Translations under genes and position numbers: made by a program
From: CAYMQB01 sp964392665
GTDB taxonomy: Bacteria > Hydrothermota > E44-bin80
Reading direction: 5' to 3'
Assembly (NCBI GenBank): GCA_964392665.1
Contig: CAYMQB010000007.1
Coordinates: 19,254 to 83,253 of the forward strand
Length of the DNA stretch: 64,000 nucleotides
Notes under the pieces: model-generated
What the model saw: the letters and a program-made list of their open reading frames with translations, nothing else
What the model was told of the DNA's origin: nothing
The model's database searches: none
Part shown: positions 52,494 through 61,679 of the stretch, one piece after another
How the letters are laid out: every line of letters starts with the position of its first letter
Position numbering within the stretch: the stretch's first letter is position 1

Positions 52494-53696
52494 TTACGAA
52501 ACTACACCATACTTCTTTCCAACCTTTGTAAATGCATCTATTGCCTTGTCAAGGTGTTCCCTTGTCTGTGCGGCAGAAACCTGTACCCTAATTCTCGATT
52601 GTCCCTTCGGAACAACAGGATAATAAAAACCAATCACATATATTCCAAGGTCGAGTAAATCGCTCGCCATATCTTGTGAAAGTTTCGAATCATTTGGAAA
52701 TTTTCCAAGCATAATTGGGACTATTGGGTGGTCTCCTGGAATAATATCGAATCCTGCTTCCGTCATTTTTTTTCTAAAATATTTAGTGTTCTCCTCTAGT
52801 TTATCTCTTAGTTCCGTTGTTTCTGAAAGCAAATCAAAAACCGCAATTGAAGCCCCGACGACTGCGGGTGCTAAAGTGTTACTAAAAAGATATGGCCTGG
52901 AACGTTGCCTTAAGAATTCGATTATTTCTTTCTTCCCGGAAGCAAAACCGCCAGATGCTCCTCCCAGTGCTTTTCCGAGCGTTCCCGTAATTATATCTAT
53001 TTTCCCAAGTACTCCGCGGTATTCTGGTGTTCCTCTTCCTGTCCGGCCTAAAAATCCTGTCGCGTGTGCGTCGTCTACCATAATGAGTGAATCATACTTC
53101 TCTGAAAGTGGAACTATCTCGTTTAATTTAGCTATATCTCCGTCCATTGAAAAAACACCGTCTGTTGCTGTAACTCTATATCTAGCGCCTTGCGCCTCTT
53201 TCAATTTTTCTTCGAGACTTTTCATATCCGCATGTTCAAAAATGAATCTCTGCGCTTTACACATTCTTATTCCATCTATAACGGACGCATGGTTAAGCTT
53301 ATCTGTAATTATTGCGTCTTCTTTCCCAAATAGTGGCTCGAAGACCCCTCCGTTTGCATCAAAACAGGCGGCATATAGAATCGTATCTTCAGTTTGTAAA
53401 AACTCTGTTATCTTCTTTTCTAAAATTTTGTGTATCTCCTGTGTTCCACATATAAATCTTACCGAACTCATCCCATAACCCCATTTGTCAAGAGTTTTAT
53501 GCGCTGCTTCAATAACTTTTGGATGACTTGAAAGTCCCAGGTAATTATTTGCGCAAAAATTCAAAACTTTTTTTCCGCCTTCTACGGTTATATCGACTCC
53601 CTGTGGTGTCATAATTATTCTTTCCGCTTTATAAAGACCTTGTTCTTTAATTGACAGAAGCTCCTTTGATAACTCCTTTTTCATTTTTCCGAACAT
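52494..53696 (-). CDS. kbl: glycine C-acetyltransferase (2-amino-3-ketobutyrate CoA ligase)
   Basis: PLP enzyme of 400 residues that splits 2-amino-3-ketobutyrate with CoA to glycine and acetyl-CoA, the second step of threonine breakdown. The alpha-oxoamine synthase motifs are clear: NFCANNYLGLSSHP, SSVRFICGTQ, DKLNHASVIDG, MVDDAHATGF and the PLP-lysine in DIITGTLGKALGGASGG. I chose ATG 53696 (MFGKMKKELS) with AGGAGG six bases upstream. No threonine dehydrogenase gene lies beside it in the window. Confidence 0.93.
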   Translation of the reverse strand: MFGKMKKELSKELLSIKEQGLYKAERIIMTPQGVDITVEGGKKVLNFCANNYLGLSSHPKVIEAAHKTLDKWGYGMSSVRFICGTQEIHKILEKKITEFLQTEDTILYAACFDANGGVFEPLFGKEDAIITDKLNHASVIDGIRMCKAQRFIFEHADMKSLEEKLKEAQGARYRVTATDGVFSMDGDIAKLNEIVPLSEKYDSLIMVDDAHATGFLGRTGRGTPEYRGVLGKIDIITGTLGKALGGASGGFASGKKEIIEFLRQRSRPYLFSNTLAPAVVGASIAVFDLLSETTELRDKLEENTKYFRKKMTEAGFDIIPGDHPIVPIMLGKFPNDSKLSQDMASDLLDLGIYVIGFYYPVVPKGQSRIRVQVSAAQTREHLDKAIDAFTKVGKKYGVVS

Positions 53697-53994
53697 TTCA
53701 TACCTCCTTTTTAATGAAGCTTTATCATTGCGTCTTTTTTTCAATCCCCCTTTCTAAAATATTATTTGGCATTCTCACACACTTCTTAAAAAAGTAAATA
53801 AATGTTTAACAATTACTAAAAAAGTAGTAGTAGAAACGGTGGAATGTTTAATAAATAGCGAAACTAATAGAGGACGCTCTCCTTGTGATGTTATATGTGT
53901 GGACAACATGTTAACTTTTTGTTGATTTCTAAACCCCTTTTTAAAACTCCTTATTTCTTGACACATTATAAACAGGTATTTAACAGATTTTCCA
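53697..53994 (-). promoter_or_regulatory. kbl leader and dnaA-kbl spacer
   Basis: Contains TATAAT on the minus strand (53965-53970) with a weak TGGAAA 18 bp upstream, which would give a 260-base leader. TGTGGACAA at 53898-53906 reads TTGTCCACA on the other strand, one mismatch from a DnaA box. No gene is seen. Confidence 0.4.
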
Positions 53995-55320
53995 CTAAGT
54001 TGTCAACTTTCTAATAATTTTATCGATTTTGTTGCTAAACTCGTTGTCTTCCCTTATCATCCTGCAAATTTTATCATAAGCATGCAGAACGGTAGTGTGA
54101 TCTCTTCCGCCAAACCTAGCGCCAATTTCCTTAAGAGAAAAAGATGATAATTCTCTTAAAATATACATTCCGACCTGTCTCGGAAGCGCAACGGAAGCGG
54201 TTCTTCTTTTACCAGTAAGAGATTCTTCAGAGACATCAAAAAAATCGGCAATTACACGAAGAACCTTTTTGATGTTTAAAGTATCCTTTTTACTAACAAT
54301 TATGGAACTAAGCATTTCTTTAGCAGTCGACAAATTTATTTCTGTTTTTGTGAGAGAAGAAAGCGCAAGAAGTCTTACAAGAGATCCTTCTAATTCACGT
54401 ATATTTGTTCTGATGTTAGAAGCAATATAGAAAATGACTTCTTCCGGGACCAAAATGCCGTCCATCTCCGATTTTTTATTCAGGATTGCAATCCTCGTTT
54501 CAAGATCCGGTGGTTGTATATCAACGACCAAACCCCACTGAAAACGAGAGATAAGTCTTTCCTCGAGAGAGGGGATTTCTCTAGGCGGTCTATCACTTGT
54601 TACAATGATTTGTTTATGTGCACCATAAAGAGCGTTGAATGTATGAAAAATTTCTTCCTGCAAACTCTCTTTATCTCCAAGAAAATGTATATCGTCTATC
54701 AGTAACATATCCAGATTTCGGTACTTATTCTTGAATTCAAGCGTCTCTTGGTTCTTTATAGCGAAAACCATTTCGTTCATAAATTTCTCTGCCGGTATAT
54801 AAAAAATCCGGGAGTTTTTGTAAAGAGAAAGAGTGTAATTGCCAACAGCGTGCATGAGGTGTGTCTTTCCTAAACCAACACCACCGTAAATAAATAGAGG
54901 ATTGTACGTTTTTGCGGGTGCTTTTGCAACAGCCAGAGAAGCTGCCTGCGCAAAGTGGTTACACTTACCAACTACATAACTATCGAATGTGTAAATGTCC
55001 TGAAGATTTGTTCTGGCGGTCGGGAATGAAACAACCTCGCGGAGAGTTGCTTTTTCTTGAATAGTTTCTCCATCTCTTGACTTAAAAGAAACCTGGATAT
55101 TCTTTTTGAGAACACTTTTTGCGGTTTCGTTAAGCAAATTAAGATAGTGTTCTCCCAGCCAGTCGATAAAGAACGGATTTGGAACTTCTATTATAATTGT
55201 ACTATCAGTAAGCTCTATACAGCTCGTTGGGGAGAACCATGTAGAGAAAGTCTGCTCTGGGACCTTCTCTTTTATTCTCGTAAGTATATTATCCCAAACC
55301 GTTTTTTTAGCTTCTTCCAT
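53995..55320 (-). CDS. dnaA: chromosomal replication initiator DnaA
   Basis: Initiator protein of 441 residues, usual size. Domain I covers about 1-75; domain III (AAA+) has Walker A GGVGLGKTH near 148 and Walker B LLIDDIHFL; domain IV at the end has the DnaA-box recognition signature GGRDHTTVLHAYDKI. No Shine-Dalgarno is obvious before the ATG. A TATAAT lies 58 bases upstream. Confidence 0.97.
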   Translation of the reverse strand: MEEAKKTVWDNILTRIKEKVPEQTFSTWFSPTSCIELTDSTIIIEVPNPFFIDWLGEHYLNLLNETAKSVLKKNIQVSFKSRDGETIQEKATLREVVSFPTARTNLQDIYTFDSYVVGKCNHFAQAASLAVAKAPAKTYNPLFIYGGVGLGKTHLMHAVGNYTLSLYKNSRIFYIPAEKFMNEMVFAIKNQETLEFKNKYRNLDMLLIDDIHFLGDKESLQEEIFHTFNALYGAHKQIIVTSDRPPREIPSLEERLISRFQWGLVVDIQPPDLETRIAILNKKSEMDGILVPEEVIFYIASNIRTNIRELEGSLVRLLALSSLTKTEINLSTAKEMLSSIIVSKKDTLNIKKVLRVIADFFDVSEESLTGKRRTASVALPRQVGMYILRELSSFSLKEIGARFGGRDHTTVLHAYDKICRMIREDNEFSNKIDKIIRKLTT

Positions 55321-55753
55321 ATAAAGTTACCCACATATACACAAAGAAAACCTTCCTTGTTTGTTAGTATTCAAAGAAATTATAATAGTAAAGTCACAAC
55401 ATATCCACAAAGTTATCCACATACAACATATCATTTAATGCTTTCTTATTCAATGACTTAATGAACATTAAAGAAATTTTGTTAAACATTACAAACAACA
55501 TTTCCTTTTTTCCTGTTTCTTTGCAACAGGTCCACAGAGTTATAACGACGGAGAAGCAAAAAAAGTTATCCACACGTTTTATCAGAAAAATTTTTTTTTG
55601 TCAAGAGAAAAATTGAGGCGTATGGAAATTTTTTTTGAGCTGAATGCTTAAGTGTTAGTAAAATAATAACTTTTAATGAGTTAATTTTTTAAGATAAATT
55701 TGACTATCTTCAAAGCTGGGAGATTAAAAAAGTGTAAACAAAGGTTTGAAGAA
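55321..55753. other. probable replication origin (oriC)
   Basis: DnaA boxes all face the same way: TTATCCACA at 55413-55421 and 55566-55574 (perfect), ATATCCACA at 55401-55409 and TTACCCACA at 55327-55335 (one mismatch each). They are followed by a very AT-rich tract (about 55581-55740) suited to unwinding. The site lies immediately upstream of dnaA, and gene direction switches from minus to plus across it for about 7 kb on each side. Confidence 0.75.
55379..55407 (-). promoter_or_regulatory. dnaA promoter overlapping a DnaA box
   Basis: On the minus strand TATAAT is at 55384-55379 and TGGATA at 55407-55402 with a 17-bp spacer. The -35 lies inside the DnaA box at 55401-55409, so DnaA could repress its own gene, as in other bacteria. 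Confidence 0.55.
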
Positions 55754-55858
55754 TTAAGTCTTCTGTTTGCGAGAAGATAGATTTTTTTTGGGATTCTTTT
55801 TTCTTTTTAACTTGTATTTGTGACGCTTAATTTTGATCTTTGTTTTCGTTCTTGCCAC
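55754..55858 (-). CDS. 34-residue basic protein next to oriC
   Basis: Short gene starting at GTG with AAGGAG five bases upstream and ending at a clean TAA. The product MARTKTKIKIKRHKYKLKRK continues basic to KQKT. The composition is ribosomal-like. It does not match L34 (rpmH), which often lies here, nor Thx; there is some resemblance to the small AURKAIP1/COX24-type ribosomal proteins (R-H-K-Y-K pattern), but that is weak. No database check was possible. Confidence 0.6.
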   Translation of the reverse strand: MARTKTKIKIKRHKYKLKRKKNPKKNLSSRKQKT

Positions 55859-56056
55859 GATTTCTCCTTTTTAAAGGATTGTATCCTACTAAGAGAAGCA
55901 ATGATAAAAGAGAGTAAGCAAAAATGCTATTGGGTTCAAAAAGAAACCCAGGCACTCAAGATAACAGTATAATTTAGTAAAGCTTCAATGTCAACCAAAA
56001 AGTAATCTAAAATGTTTAAATATGAAAAAGCAGCATGCCACATCTATAAATTTTTC
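55859..56056. other. spacer between the 34-residue gene and the chemosensory promoter
   Basis: AT-rich, with a short TGGGTT/AACCCA hairpin at about 55929-55950. A 23-codon plus-strand frame is present but has nothing to support it. No gene is seen. Confidence 0.4.
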
Positions 56057-56085
56057 TTGACTTATTATTTTTTTGGTAGTATTAC
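56057..56085 (+). promoter_or_regulatory. promoter of the chemosensory operon, TTGACT-17-TATTAC
   Basis: TTGACT at 56057-56062 and TATTAC at 56080-56085 with a 17-bp spacer. GGAGGAG and a TTG start codon follow at 56102-56116. Confidence 0.55.
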
Positions 56086-56113
56086 TATTTGAAAGAGATA
56101 TGGAGGAGTTGAA

Positions 56114-56923
56114 TTGATAGAAGAATTTTGGGGTTTAAGGGAAAAACCGTTTTTAAATACACCAGATTCCAGGTTTCTTTTCCCTTCCGGGGAATTTAAA
56201 GAAGCGCTTGCAAGACTACTCTATCACATTAAGGAGGTTAGGGGTGGAATTTCTCTGATAACGGGTAATATCGGTTGCGGGAAAACCTTTTTATCGGTTA
56301 GATTGCTGGAATCACTCCCGGAAGAAGTATATAGTAAAGCACTGATTATTAATCCCAAATTCACCCTGGGGCAGTTTTATAAAACGCTCTTGCGCAATTT
56401 CGGAGAAACAAAACACTATAGAACAAAATACAATAACATTATACTTTTGACTGATCTTCTTGAGAATAACATTCGGCAAGGTAAGGAAAACATTCTTATA
56501 ATAGACGAAGCACAATTACTTACGACGAGTCTTTTAGAAGAGGTGAGACTGCTAACAAATTACGAAGAACCGAAAAGAAAGTATCTTCAAATAGTACTTT
56601 TTGCACAGCCAGAGTTCGAAAACCAAATAAGGAAAAACGAACAATTCAACCAGAGGATACAGGTAAGATATCACCTCAAAGGATTGAGTGAAAAAGAAAG
56701 CAAGGATTATATAAGAACACGACTTACGCAAGCTGGAATTTCTAATCCGGATATTTTCAGCGAAAACGGTTTCTCACAAGTCTACAAAATCAGCAAAGGA
56801 GTTCCACGAATTATTAACAATATATGTGAAAACTCTTTATTTATCGCATTTAGTCTTGATTGTAAACTTATAGAGAAGGAACTAGTCAAGGATGTCGCAA
56901 GAGATCTTGGTTTAGAGGTGTAA
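56114..56923 (+). CDS. ExeA/GspA-type AAA ATPase
   Basis: ATPase of 269 residues starting at TTG after GGAGGAG. N-terminal FWGLREKPFLNTPDSRFLF is the hallmark of the ExeA/GspA group, Walker A is GNIGCGKTF (about 50-58), Walker B is ILIIDEAQLL, and the end has the GVPRIINNICE sensor. Full-length ExeA also has a membrane and peptidoglycan-binding part, which is absent here. The CheW gene starts 1 bp after it, so it probably serves the chemosensory module and not type II secretion. Confidence 0.88.
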   Translation: MIEEFWGLREKPFLNTPDSRFLFPSGEFKEALARLLYHIKEVRGGISLITGNIGCGKTFLSVRLLESLPEEVYSKALIINPKFTLGQFYKTLLRNFGETKHYRTKYNNIILLTDLLENNIRQGKENILIIDEAQLLTTSLLEEVRLLTNYEEPKRKYLQIVLFAQPEFENQIRKNEQFNQRIQVRYHLKGLSEKESKDYIRTRLTQAGISNPDIFSENGFSQVYKISKGVPRIINNICENSLFIAFSLDCKLIEKELVKDVARDLGLEV

Positions 56924-56924
56924 G

Positions 56925-57542
56925 GTGAAGAAGAAAATAAGTTTCACCAAGATGTTAGAGGTATCTTCTAAAGACTTAACACGAAAAACCGTAGGGAAAA
57001 AGTTAAAAGCGAAATCGGAAAAGAAACCAATAGAAAAGGAAAGGGATGAAATATTTAAGAAAACTGCAAAAAGCAAAGAAAACAAAAAAGGGAAAAAGAA
57101 CCTTCAAAGCAAGAATAAGATTGTTCTTTTTAGAATCGCAACGGAATATTATGGTGTAAGTGTTTCAGACATAGAAGAGATTATCGAAACCAAAATTAGG
57201 GAAAAGATCGCAGGAATGCCGGATTTCACTGTCGGAGTATTCGATCTTCGAAAAGAAGCTGTACCGGTAATTTCGCTGTTCGAGAAATTTCACCTAAGAA
57301 GGAGAGAAACTACGGAAAAGGAAACTGTGTTGCTATTGCGTCGAGGGAAAAAAACCTATGGAATCCTGATAGATGAACTGATAGAAGTTATCGATATCGA
57401 AACGTCAAAAATTCTTAATGTACCGAAAATATTTTCACCAGAAGAAGAGACATACCTAAAGGGAATTGTAAAATTTAACACCGAGGTAGTTGCGCTAATA
57501 GATATTGGGAAGGTTTTGGAAATGTTTAAAATTGGTCTGTAA
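56925..57542 (+). CDS. CheW-domain protein with basic N-terminal tail
   Basis: Protein of 205 residues starting at GTG. The first 65 residues are Lys/Glu-rich and probably disordered. A CheW domain covers about 68-200 (IVLFRIATEYYGVSVSDIEEII, GVFDLRKEAVPVISLFEKF, VLLLRRGKKTYGILIDEL, YLKGIVKFNTEVVALIDI). It would couple a receptor to a CheA kinase, none of which is in the window. Confidence 0.88.
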   Translation: MKKKISFTKMLEVSSKDLTRKTVGKKLKAKSEKKPIEKERDEIFKKTAKSKENKKGKKNLQSKNKIVLFRIATEYYGVSVSDIEEIIETKIREKIAGMPDFTVGVFDLRKEAVPVISLFEKFHLRRRETTEKETVLLLRRGKKTYGILIDELIEVIDIETSKILNVPKIFSPEEETYLKGIVKFNTEVVALIDIGKVLEMFKIGL

Positions 57543-57580
57543 ATTTCAAAAACAGTTGGAGATACAGAGGAGGGAAACAG

Positions 57581-59338
57581 ATGGGAAAACGAAATATAGT
57601 TTTATATTTACTGACAATAAATCTGGTAACAATTTTACTTGCAATACCCCTGATTTTGGTGGTTTCAAGCGCTGTTTTTATGGCGTCAAGAACAGAAATA
57701 GCGGAAATGTTCTTGATTGTTTTTCCGATGGGGATATTGCTTTCAATTGCTCATTTTGTATTCCATTTTCTTAGTTCAAGAAGTATTACAAAAGAGGAGA
57801 ATGGAGAACTTAAGGTTACAAAAAAATGGATTACACTTGTTAGGAAACCTACAAATTTAGCATTGCATACATTCATAAATCTTGTTTTTCTTGGATTGGT
57901 TGTTACTGTGTATGGATTAATTCAATATTCTTACAGTACTTCCATTTTGGCTGTTATTTTTTCAAGTATCATTATTGCATTTTTCTTTTCATTACAGTGT
58001 ATACTTTTGAGTGATATTTTTTTGCTTCCCATAATGCTAAAACTTGCAGAGCAGGATTTTTCGCTAAGTAATGTTGAGAAGAAACCTTTTATAATGTCTT
58101 TAAGCCAGAAAATTGCATCATCCATATTGCTAACATTTGTTCTTTCGCTTTTCGTCGGGATATATGTTGGAAATAATGTCATTGCGCTGGTGATAGCAAT
58201 TATTTCCGTGTGCCTGATTGGATATCTGACTGTTTACGGTATAAGAAGCAGGATACTTATAATGATGAATAGAGCAAAAGACCTTTCGGAAGGAGAGGCA
58301 GATCTTACCGTGAGACTACCTGTTATTGTTCCCGACGAGATTGGAATGACAAATGAAGCATTTAATGGTTTTATAAAAAGACTTGATATCTTGATTGGTT
58401 CCATATTTTCCATTTCGGATTCAATAACCAAAGAAACCGAAGGGATAGCATCGTCAAGCGAACAGTTAAATGCATCCATAGAGGAAATTTCTTCAACCAT
58501 AAATGAGGTTGCACGTGGGGCACAGGAACAATCGACGAAGAGCAACGAAATATACAAAGAGATAGAGAAGCTGTCCTCAATAACAACAGGGATAAGTTCT
58601 CAGATGAAAATGGCAGTAACTTCGGCAAGGAAAGCTAACGAAGCCGCATCAACTGGAATGGATGCATCTATTAAAACTATAGAGAAAATGAGCGAACTGT
58701 ATGATACTTCTCAAACATCTGCAGTAACCGGCAAGGCACTTGAGGAGGATTCTTCAAAAACGGAAGAGATACTTAATCTTATAAACGACATATCGGAACA
58801 GACGAATATTCTTGCATTGAATGCAGCCATAGAAGCAGCAAGGGTTGGAGAATACGGGAGGGGTTTTGCAGTTGTGGCAGAAGAAATCAGAAAACTTTCT
58901 ACCGAATCAGCGGATTCAGTAAATCGTGTTTCGCAGTTGATTAACAGTACACGTGAAGGTATAAAAGAAGTCGTAAAGATGATCGAAACAGGAGCAATAA
59001 AAACAGAACAGAGTAAGGCATTTGTCGATAAATCAGAAAGGGATTTCGAACAGATATCCAAAACGGTCACTCTTGTTACTACTATGATAAATCAAGTGAA
59101 TGAATCAACGAGAGAACAAAACGAGAGCACCAAAAACCTGGTTACAGTGGTCGAGAAAATTGCGTCTATTGCTTCGGATACCGCTGCGAGTTCAGAAGAA
59201 GTTTCCGCTTCAATAGAAGAACAAACGGCATCGACTCAAGAGATGAGCGCAAGCATTCAATCCCTTGCCCAAAAAATAAAGGATTTGATAAATAATATCG
59301 CCAAATTCAAGGTTTCAGAAAAAAGTTATGGTGAATGA
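57581..59338 (+). CDS. methyl-accepting chemotaxis protein, six-TM type
   Basis: Receptor of 585 residues. About six membrane segments fill residues 5-220 with only short loops, so there is no large periplasmic sensor domain. A HAMP domain follows (about 215-275), then the cytoplasmic signalling domain with the conserved tip DISEQTNILALNAAIEAA and GRGFAVVAEEIRKL near 400-440. It ends KVSEKSYGE with no CheR-tethering pentapeptide. Such receptors sense ligands or membrane state through the TM bundle. GGAGG precedes the ATG. Confidence 0.93.
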   Translation: MGKRNIVLYLLTINLVTILLAIPLILVVSSAVFMASRTEIAEMFLIVFPMGILLSIAHFVFHFLSSRSITKEENGELKVTKKWITLVRKPTNLALHTFINLVFLGLVVTVYGLIQYSYSTSILAVIFSSIIIAFFFSLQCILLSDIFLLPIMLKLAEQDFSLSNVEKKPFIMSLSQKIASSILLTFVLSLFVGIYVGNNVIALVIAIISVCLIGYLTVYGIRSRILIMMNRAKDLSEGEADLTVRLPVIVPDEIGMTNEAFNGFIKRLDILIGSIFSISDSITKETEGIASSSEQLNASIEEISSTINEVARGAQEQSTKSNEIYKEIEKLSSITTGISSQMKMAVTSARKANEAASTGMDASIKTIEKMSELYDTSQTSAVTGKALEEDSSKTEEILNLINDISEQTNILALNAAIEAARVGEYGRGFAVVAEEIRKLSTESADSVNRVSQLINSTREGIKEVVKMIETGAIKTEQSKAFVDKSERDFEQISKTVTLVTTMINQVNESTREQNESTKNLVTVVEKIASIASDTAASSEEVSASIEEQTASTQEMSASIQSLAQKIKDLINNIAKFKVSEKSYGE

Positions 59339-59416
59339 AAGGTTCCACGCACCCCTTAATTTGTAAATATTTATCGTTGTTTCTTAAAACAATTATGAAC
59401 AGTAATAGTAAATGGC

Positions 59417-59845
59417 ATGTTTAGAATTCTCGTTTGCAAGATTTGTGATATGTATGTTGGCTTTGAAGTTTCAAAGATACAACAAATAAAAAGGAAAAAG
59501 GATACAAAAAGCGGAGCGAAAAAGGGAGGAGAGCTTTCTCCGGAGAAAGATTTACCATACATTAGTCTCTTTAAACTCTTCGATACTTATTGCAATGCGG
59601 GTGGGATTTACCTGATTATTGATTCTGAGAGGAAAAAATTTTTCACGTCTGTTTCGGGGGTAGAGGGAATAGTTAATATAGAAGATTACAAGAAGTCACA
59701 TTTTGAGGGTGTTATGAAATATTTTGTAAAACAGGATATAATTAAGGGAATTTTTGTACATGGAGAGTTACCTCTTGTGGTGATAGACACCAAGAAATTG
59801 TTCAGGAGCTTTAAAGAAAAGGTGGCCAGGGATAAAAAAGCTTAG
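59417..59845 (+). CDS. CheW-like protein, divergent
   Basis: Protein of 142 residues with the spacing of a CheW domain but poor conservation (ILVCKICDMYVGFEVSKIQQI, LPYISLFKLFD, GIYLIIDSERKKFFTSVSGVEGI, GIFVHGELPLVVIDTKKLF). It has a Lys/Gly-rich insert at about 27-45. It may be an adapter specialised for the upstream receptor. No ribosome-binding site is obvious. A weak hairpin (59374-59389) lies between it and the receptor gene. Confidence 0.7.
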   Translation: MFRILVCKICDMYVGFEVSKIQQIKRKKDTKSGAKKGGELSPEKDLPYISLFKLFDTYCNAGGIYLIIDSERKKFFTSVSGVEGIVNIEDYKKSHFEGVMKYFVKQDIIKGIFVHGELPLVVIDTKKLFRSFKEKVARDKKA

Positions 59846-59876
59846 ACCACAAATATTTTACACGACAATCGGGACT

Positions 59877-60305
59877 TTGTTTGGAATGGGATTTTTCCCA
59901 ATTGCTCCTGCAAGTTTCGCTTCAGCAATCGTCTGTGTAGGAATTTGGTTCTTACTAAAATCTGTTCTGATTTGCTTAGTATCTCTTGTTGCTATTTTTG
60001 CCATTGGAGTTTGGGTTTCAACGAAGGTCGAAAAATTGTGGGGTGAAGATAGCAAGAGGATCGTCATAGACGAGTCGGTAGGTATGACAATAACACTTAT
60101 TGCAGTTCCCCATAAATTGCTTTATTTTTGTATTGGTTTTTTACTTTTCCGGGTTTTTGACATACTCAAGCCGTATCCCATAAATATTTCTCAAAGGCTG
60201 AAAGGTGGATGGGGGATAGTAATCGATGATGTTATTGCAGGGATGTATTCAAGTATATTTCTCTGGATATTCATTTTTGTTTATACTTCGTTCGCATCAA
60301 TTTAA
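59877..60305 (+). CDS. pgpA: phosphatidylglycerophosphatase A
   Basis: Membrane enzyme that removes the phosphate from phosphatidylglycerophosphate in phospholipid synthesis, 142 residues. The PgpA motifs are visible: GMGFFPIAPASFAS at the start, IVIDESVGMTITL, FRVFDILKPYPI and DDVIAGMYS. TTG 59877 is the only ordinary start codon, but the frame is open upstream to 59787 and the preceding residues (KKLRPQIFYTTIGTLF) fit the family. Translation may begin earlier at a rare codon such as ATA 59832. Confidence 0.88.
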   Translation: MFGMGFFPIAPASFASAIVCVGIWFLLKSVLICLVSLVAIFAIGVWVSTKVEKLWGEDSKRIVIDESVGMTITLIAVPHKLLYFCIGFLLFRVFDILKPYPINISQRLKGGWGIVIDDVIAGMYSSIFLWIFIFVYTSFASI

Positions 60306-60407
60306 TAAATGTTCTTGTGAAAAATAAAGTGCGAAAAAATTCCAGGTTTATATTGTTTGTCGCATTCACCACTGATGAGTTTTCTATAGTTAGAGGGAAG
60401 GTAGAAA

Positions 60408-61652
60408 ATGAAAGCTGAAATTATTGCAGTCGGCAATGAGTTGCTGTCCGGATGTACAACAGATACTAATTCTGTATTTCTTTCCAAAGAACTTTTAGCG
60501 CTTGGAATTGAGATTATAAAAAAGGTTATTGTTGAGGATAACAGGGAAGAGATATTGGATGCCTTGAAAGAGGCAATTGAGAAAGCTGAAATTGTTATCA
60601 TTACAGGTGGTCTTGGACCAACACACGATGATATTACCAAAAAAACAGTATCTTCATATTTCAACAGAAGACTTGTTTTGAATGACAAACTGTTTAGAAA
60701 AATTGAAAGGTTTTTTATCGACAGAGCAACAAAGATGCCTACCGTCAATACGACACAGGCACTTGTTCCACACGGCGCAACAATTCTTGACAATCCCATT
60801 GGAACGGCACCCGGAATTTTACTGACCGAACAAAATGTGGATATTATTATGCTTCCCGGTGTGCCTATAGAAATGGAGGCAATATTTTCTGGAACCTTAA
60901 AAGAAATGCTTGGTAGCAGAAGTAAAGAAAAAGTATTTCTTTCTAAAAACTTGCATACGACGGGAATATCGGAATCAGCTCTCTATGAGAAAGTTAGGAA
61001 CTTGAAATGGAAAAGAAACATAGCTTTTTTGCCATTTCCAAAGGGCGTAGATATAGAAATAGCAGTAGAAGCAGATTCTGTTGAAAGTGGACGGGAAACA
61101 TTATCTATGATCGAGGATGCAATCGTCGAAAAGGTTGACTACTATTACTATGGTAGCGATGGAGAAACGCTTGAAAGGGTTATAGGTATCCTTCTGACTA
61201 TGCGTAAGAAGAAACTGTCAGTTGCAGAGTCCTGCACCGCCGGGTTACTTATGAAGAGAATAACGGATGTCCCGGGAAGTTCATTTTATTTTCATGGTGG
61301 TGTTGTCTCTTATTCTAACGAGGCAAAGGTCCAGATCTTGAAGGTTAGAAAAGGAGACATCAAGAAGAGAGGGGAAGTAAGCCAGGAGGTTGCCAGGCAA
61401 ATGGCTTCTGGGGTGAAAGACCTTTTTGAGTCGGACATTGGGATTTCCATTACCGGGATAGCCGGACCCTCTGGTGGGACCGAGAATAAACCTGTTGGTC
61501 TTGTTTATATTGCGCTTGCCGATGGGGAGGATAATTTTGCCAAGGAATATCACTTCTCGGGAACAAGGGAAATTATAAGAGAGAAATCAGCGCAGGCAGC
61601 ACTCGATCTATTGAGAAAAAAAATGTTAGGAATGGAAAATATTAATGAGTGA
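60408..61652 (+). CDS. cinA: CinA family protein
   Basis: Protein of 414 residues with both halves of CinA. The N-terminal MoCF-like domain (AEIIAVGNELLSGCTTDTNS, IITGGLGPTHDDITKK) resembles the COG1058 ADP-ribose pyrophosphatase. The C-terminal CinA domain (VAESCTAGLLMKRITDVPGS, GISITGIAGPSGGTENKPVG) is the nicotinamide mononucleotide deamidase. The role is in NAD cycling; the competence link is historical. GGAAGG precedes the ATG. Confidence 0.94.
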   Translation: MKAEIIAVGNELLSGCTTDTNSVFLSKELLALGIEIIKKVIVEDNREEILDALKEAIEKAEIVIITGGLGPTHDDITKKTVSSYFNRRLVLNDKLFRKIERFFIDRATKMPTVNTTQALVPHGATILDNPIGTAPGILLTEQNVDIIMLPGVPIEMEAIFSGTLKEMLGSRSKEKVFLSKNLHTTGISESALYEKVRNLKWKRNIAFLPFPKGVDIEIAVEADSVESGRETLSMIEDAIVEKVDYYYYGSDGETLERVIGILLTMRKKKLSVAESCTAGLLMKRITDVPGSSFYFHGGVVSYSNEAKVQILKVRKGDIKKRGEVSQEVARQMASGVKDLFESDIGISITGIAGPSGGTENKPVGLVYIALADGEDNFAKEYHFSGTREIIREKSAQAALDLLRKKMLGMENINE

Positions 61653-61679
61653 GTAAAATAGATAAATCAAGGACGAATT

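Noticed and set aside
55754..55858. Ribosomal protein L34 (rpmH)
   Set aside because: Position and charge fit, but the L34 pattern (KRTxQPS, HGFRxRM, GRxxLxxRR) is absent.
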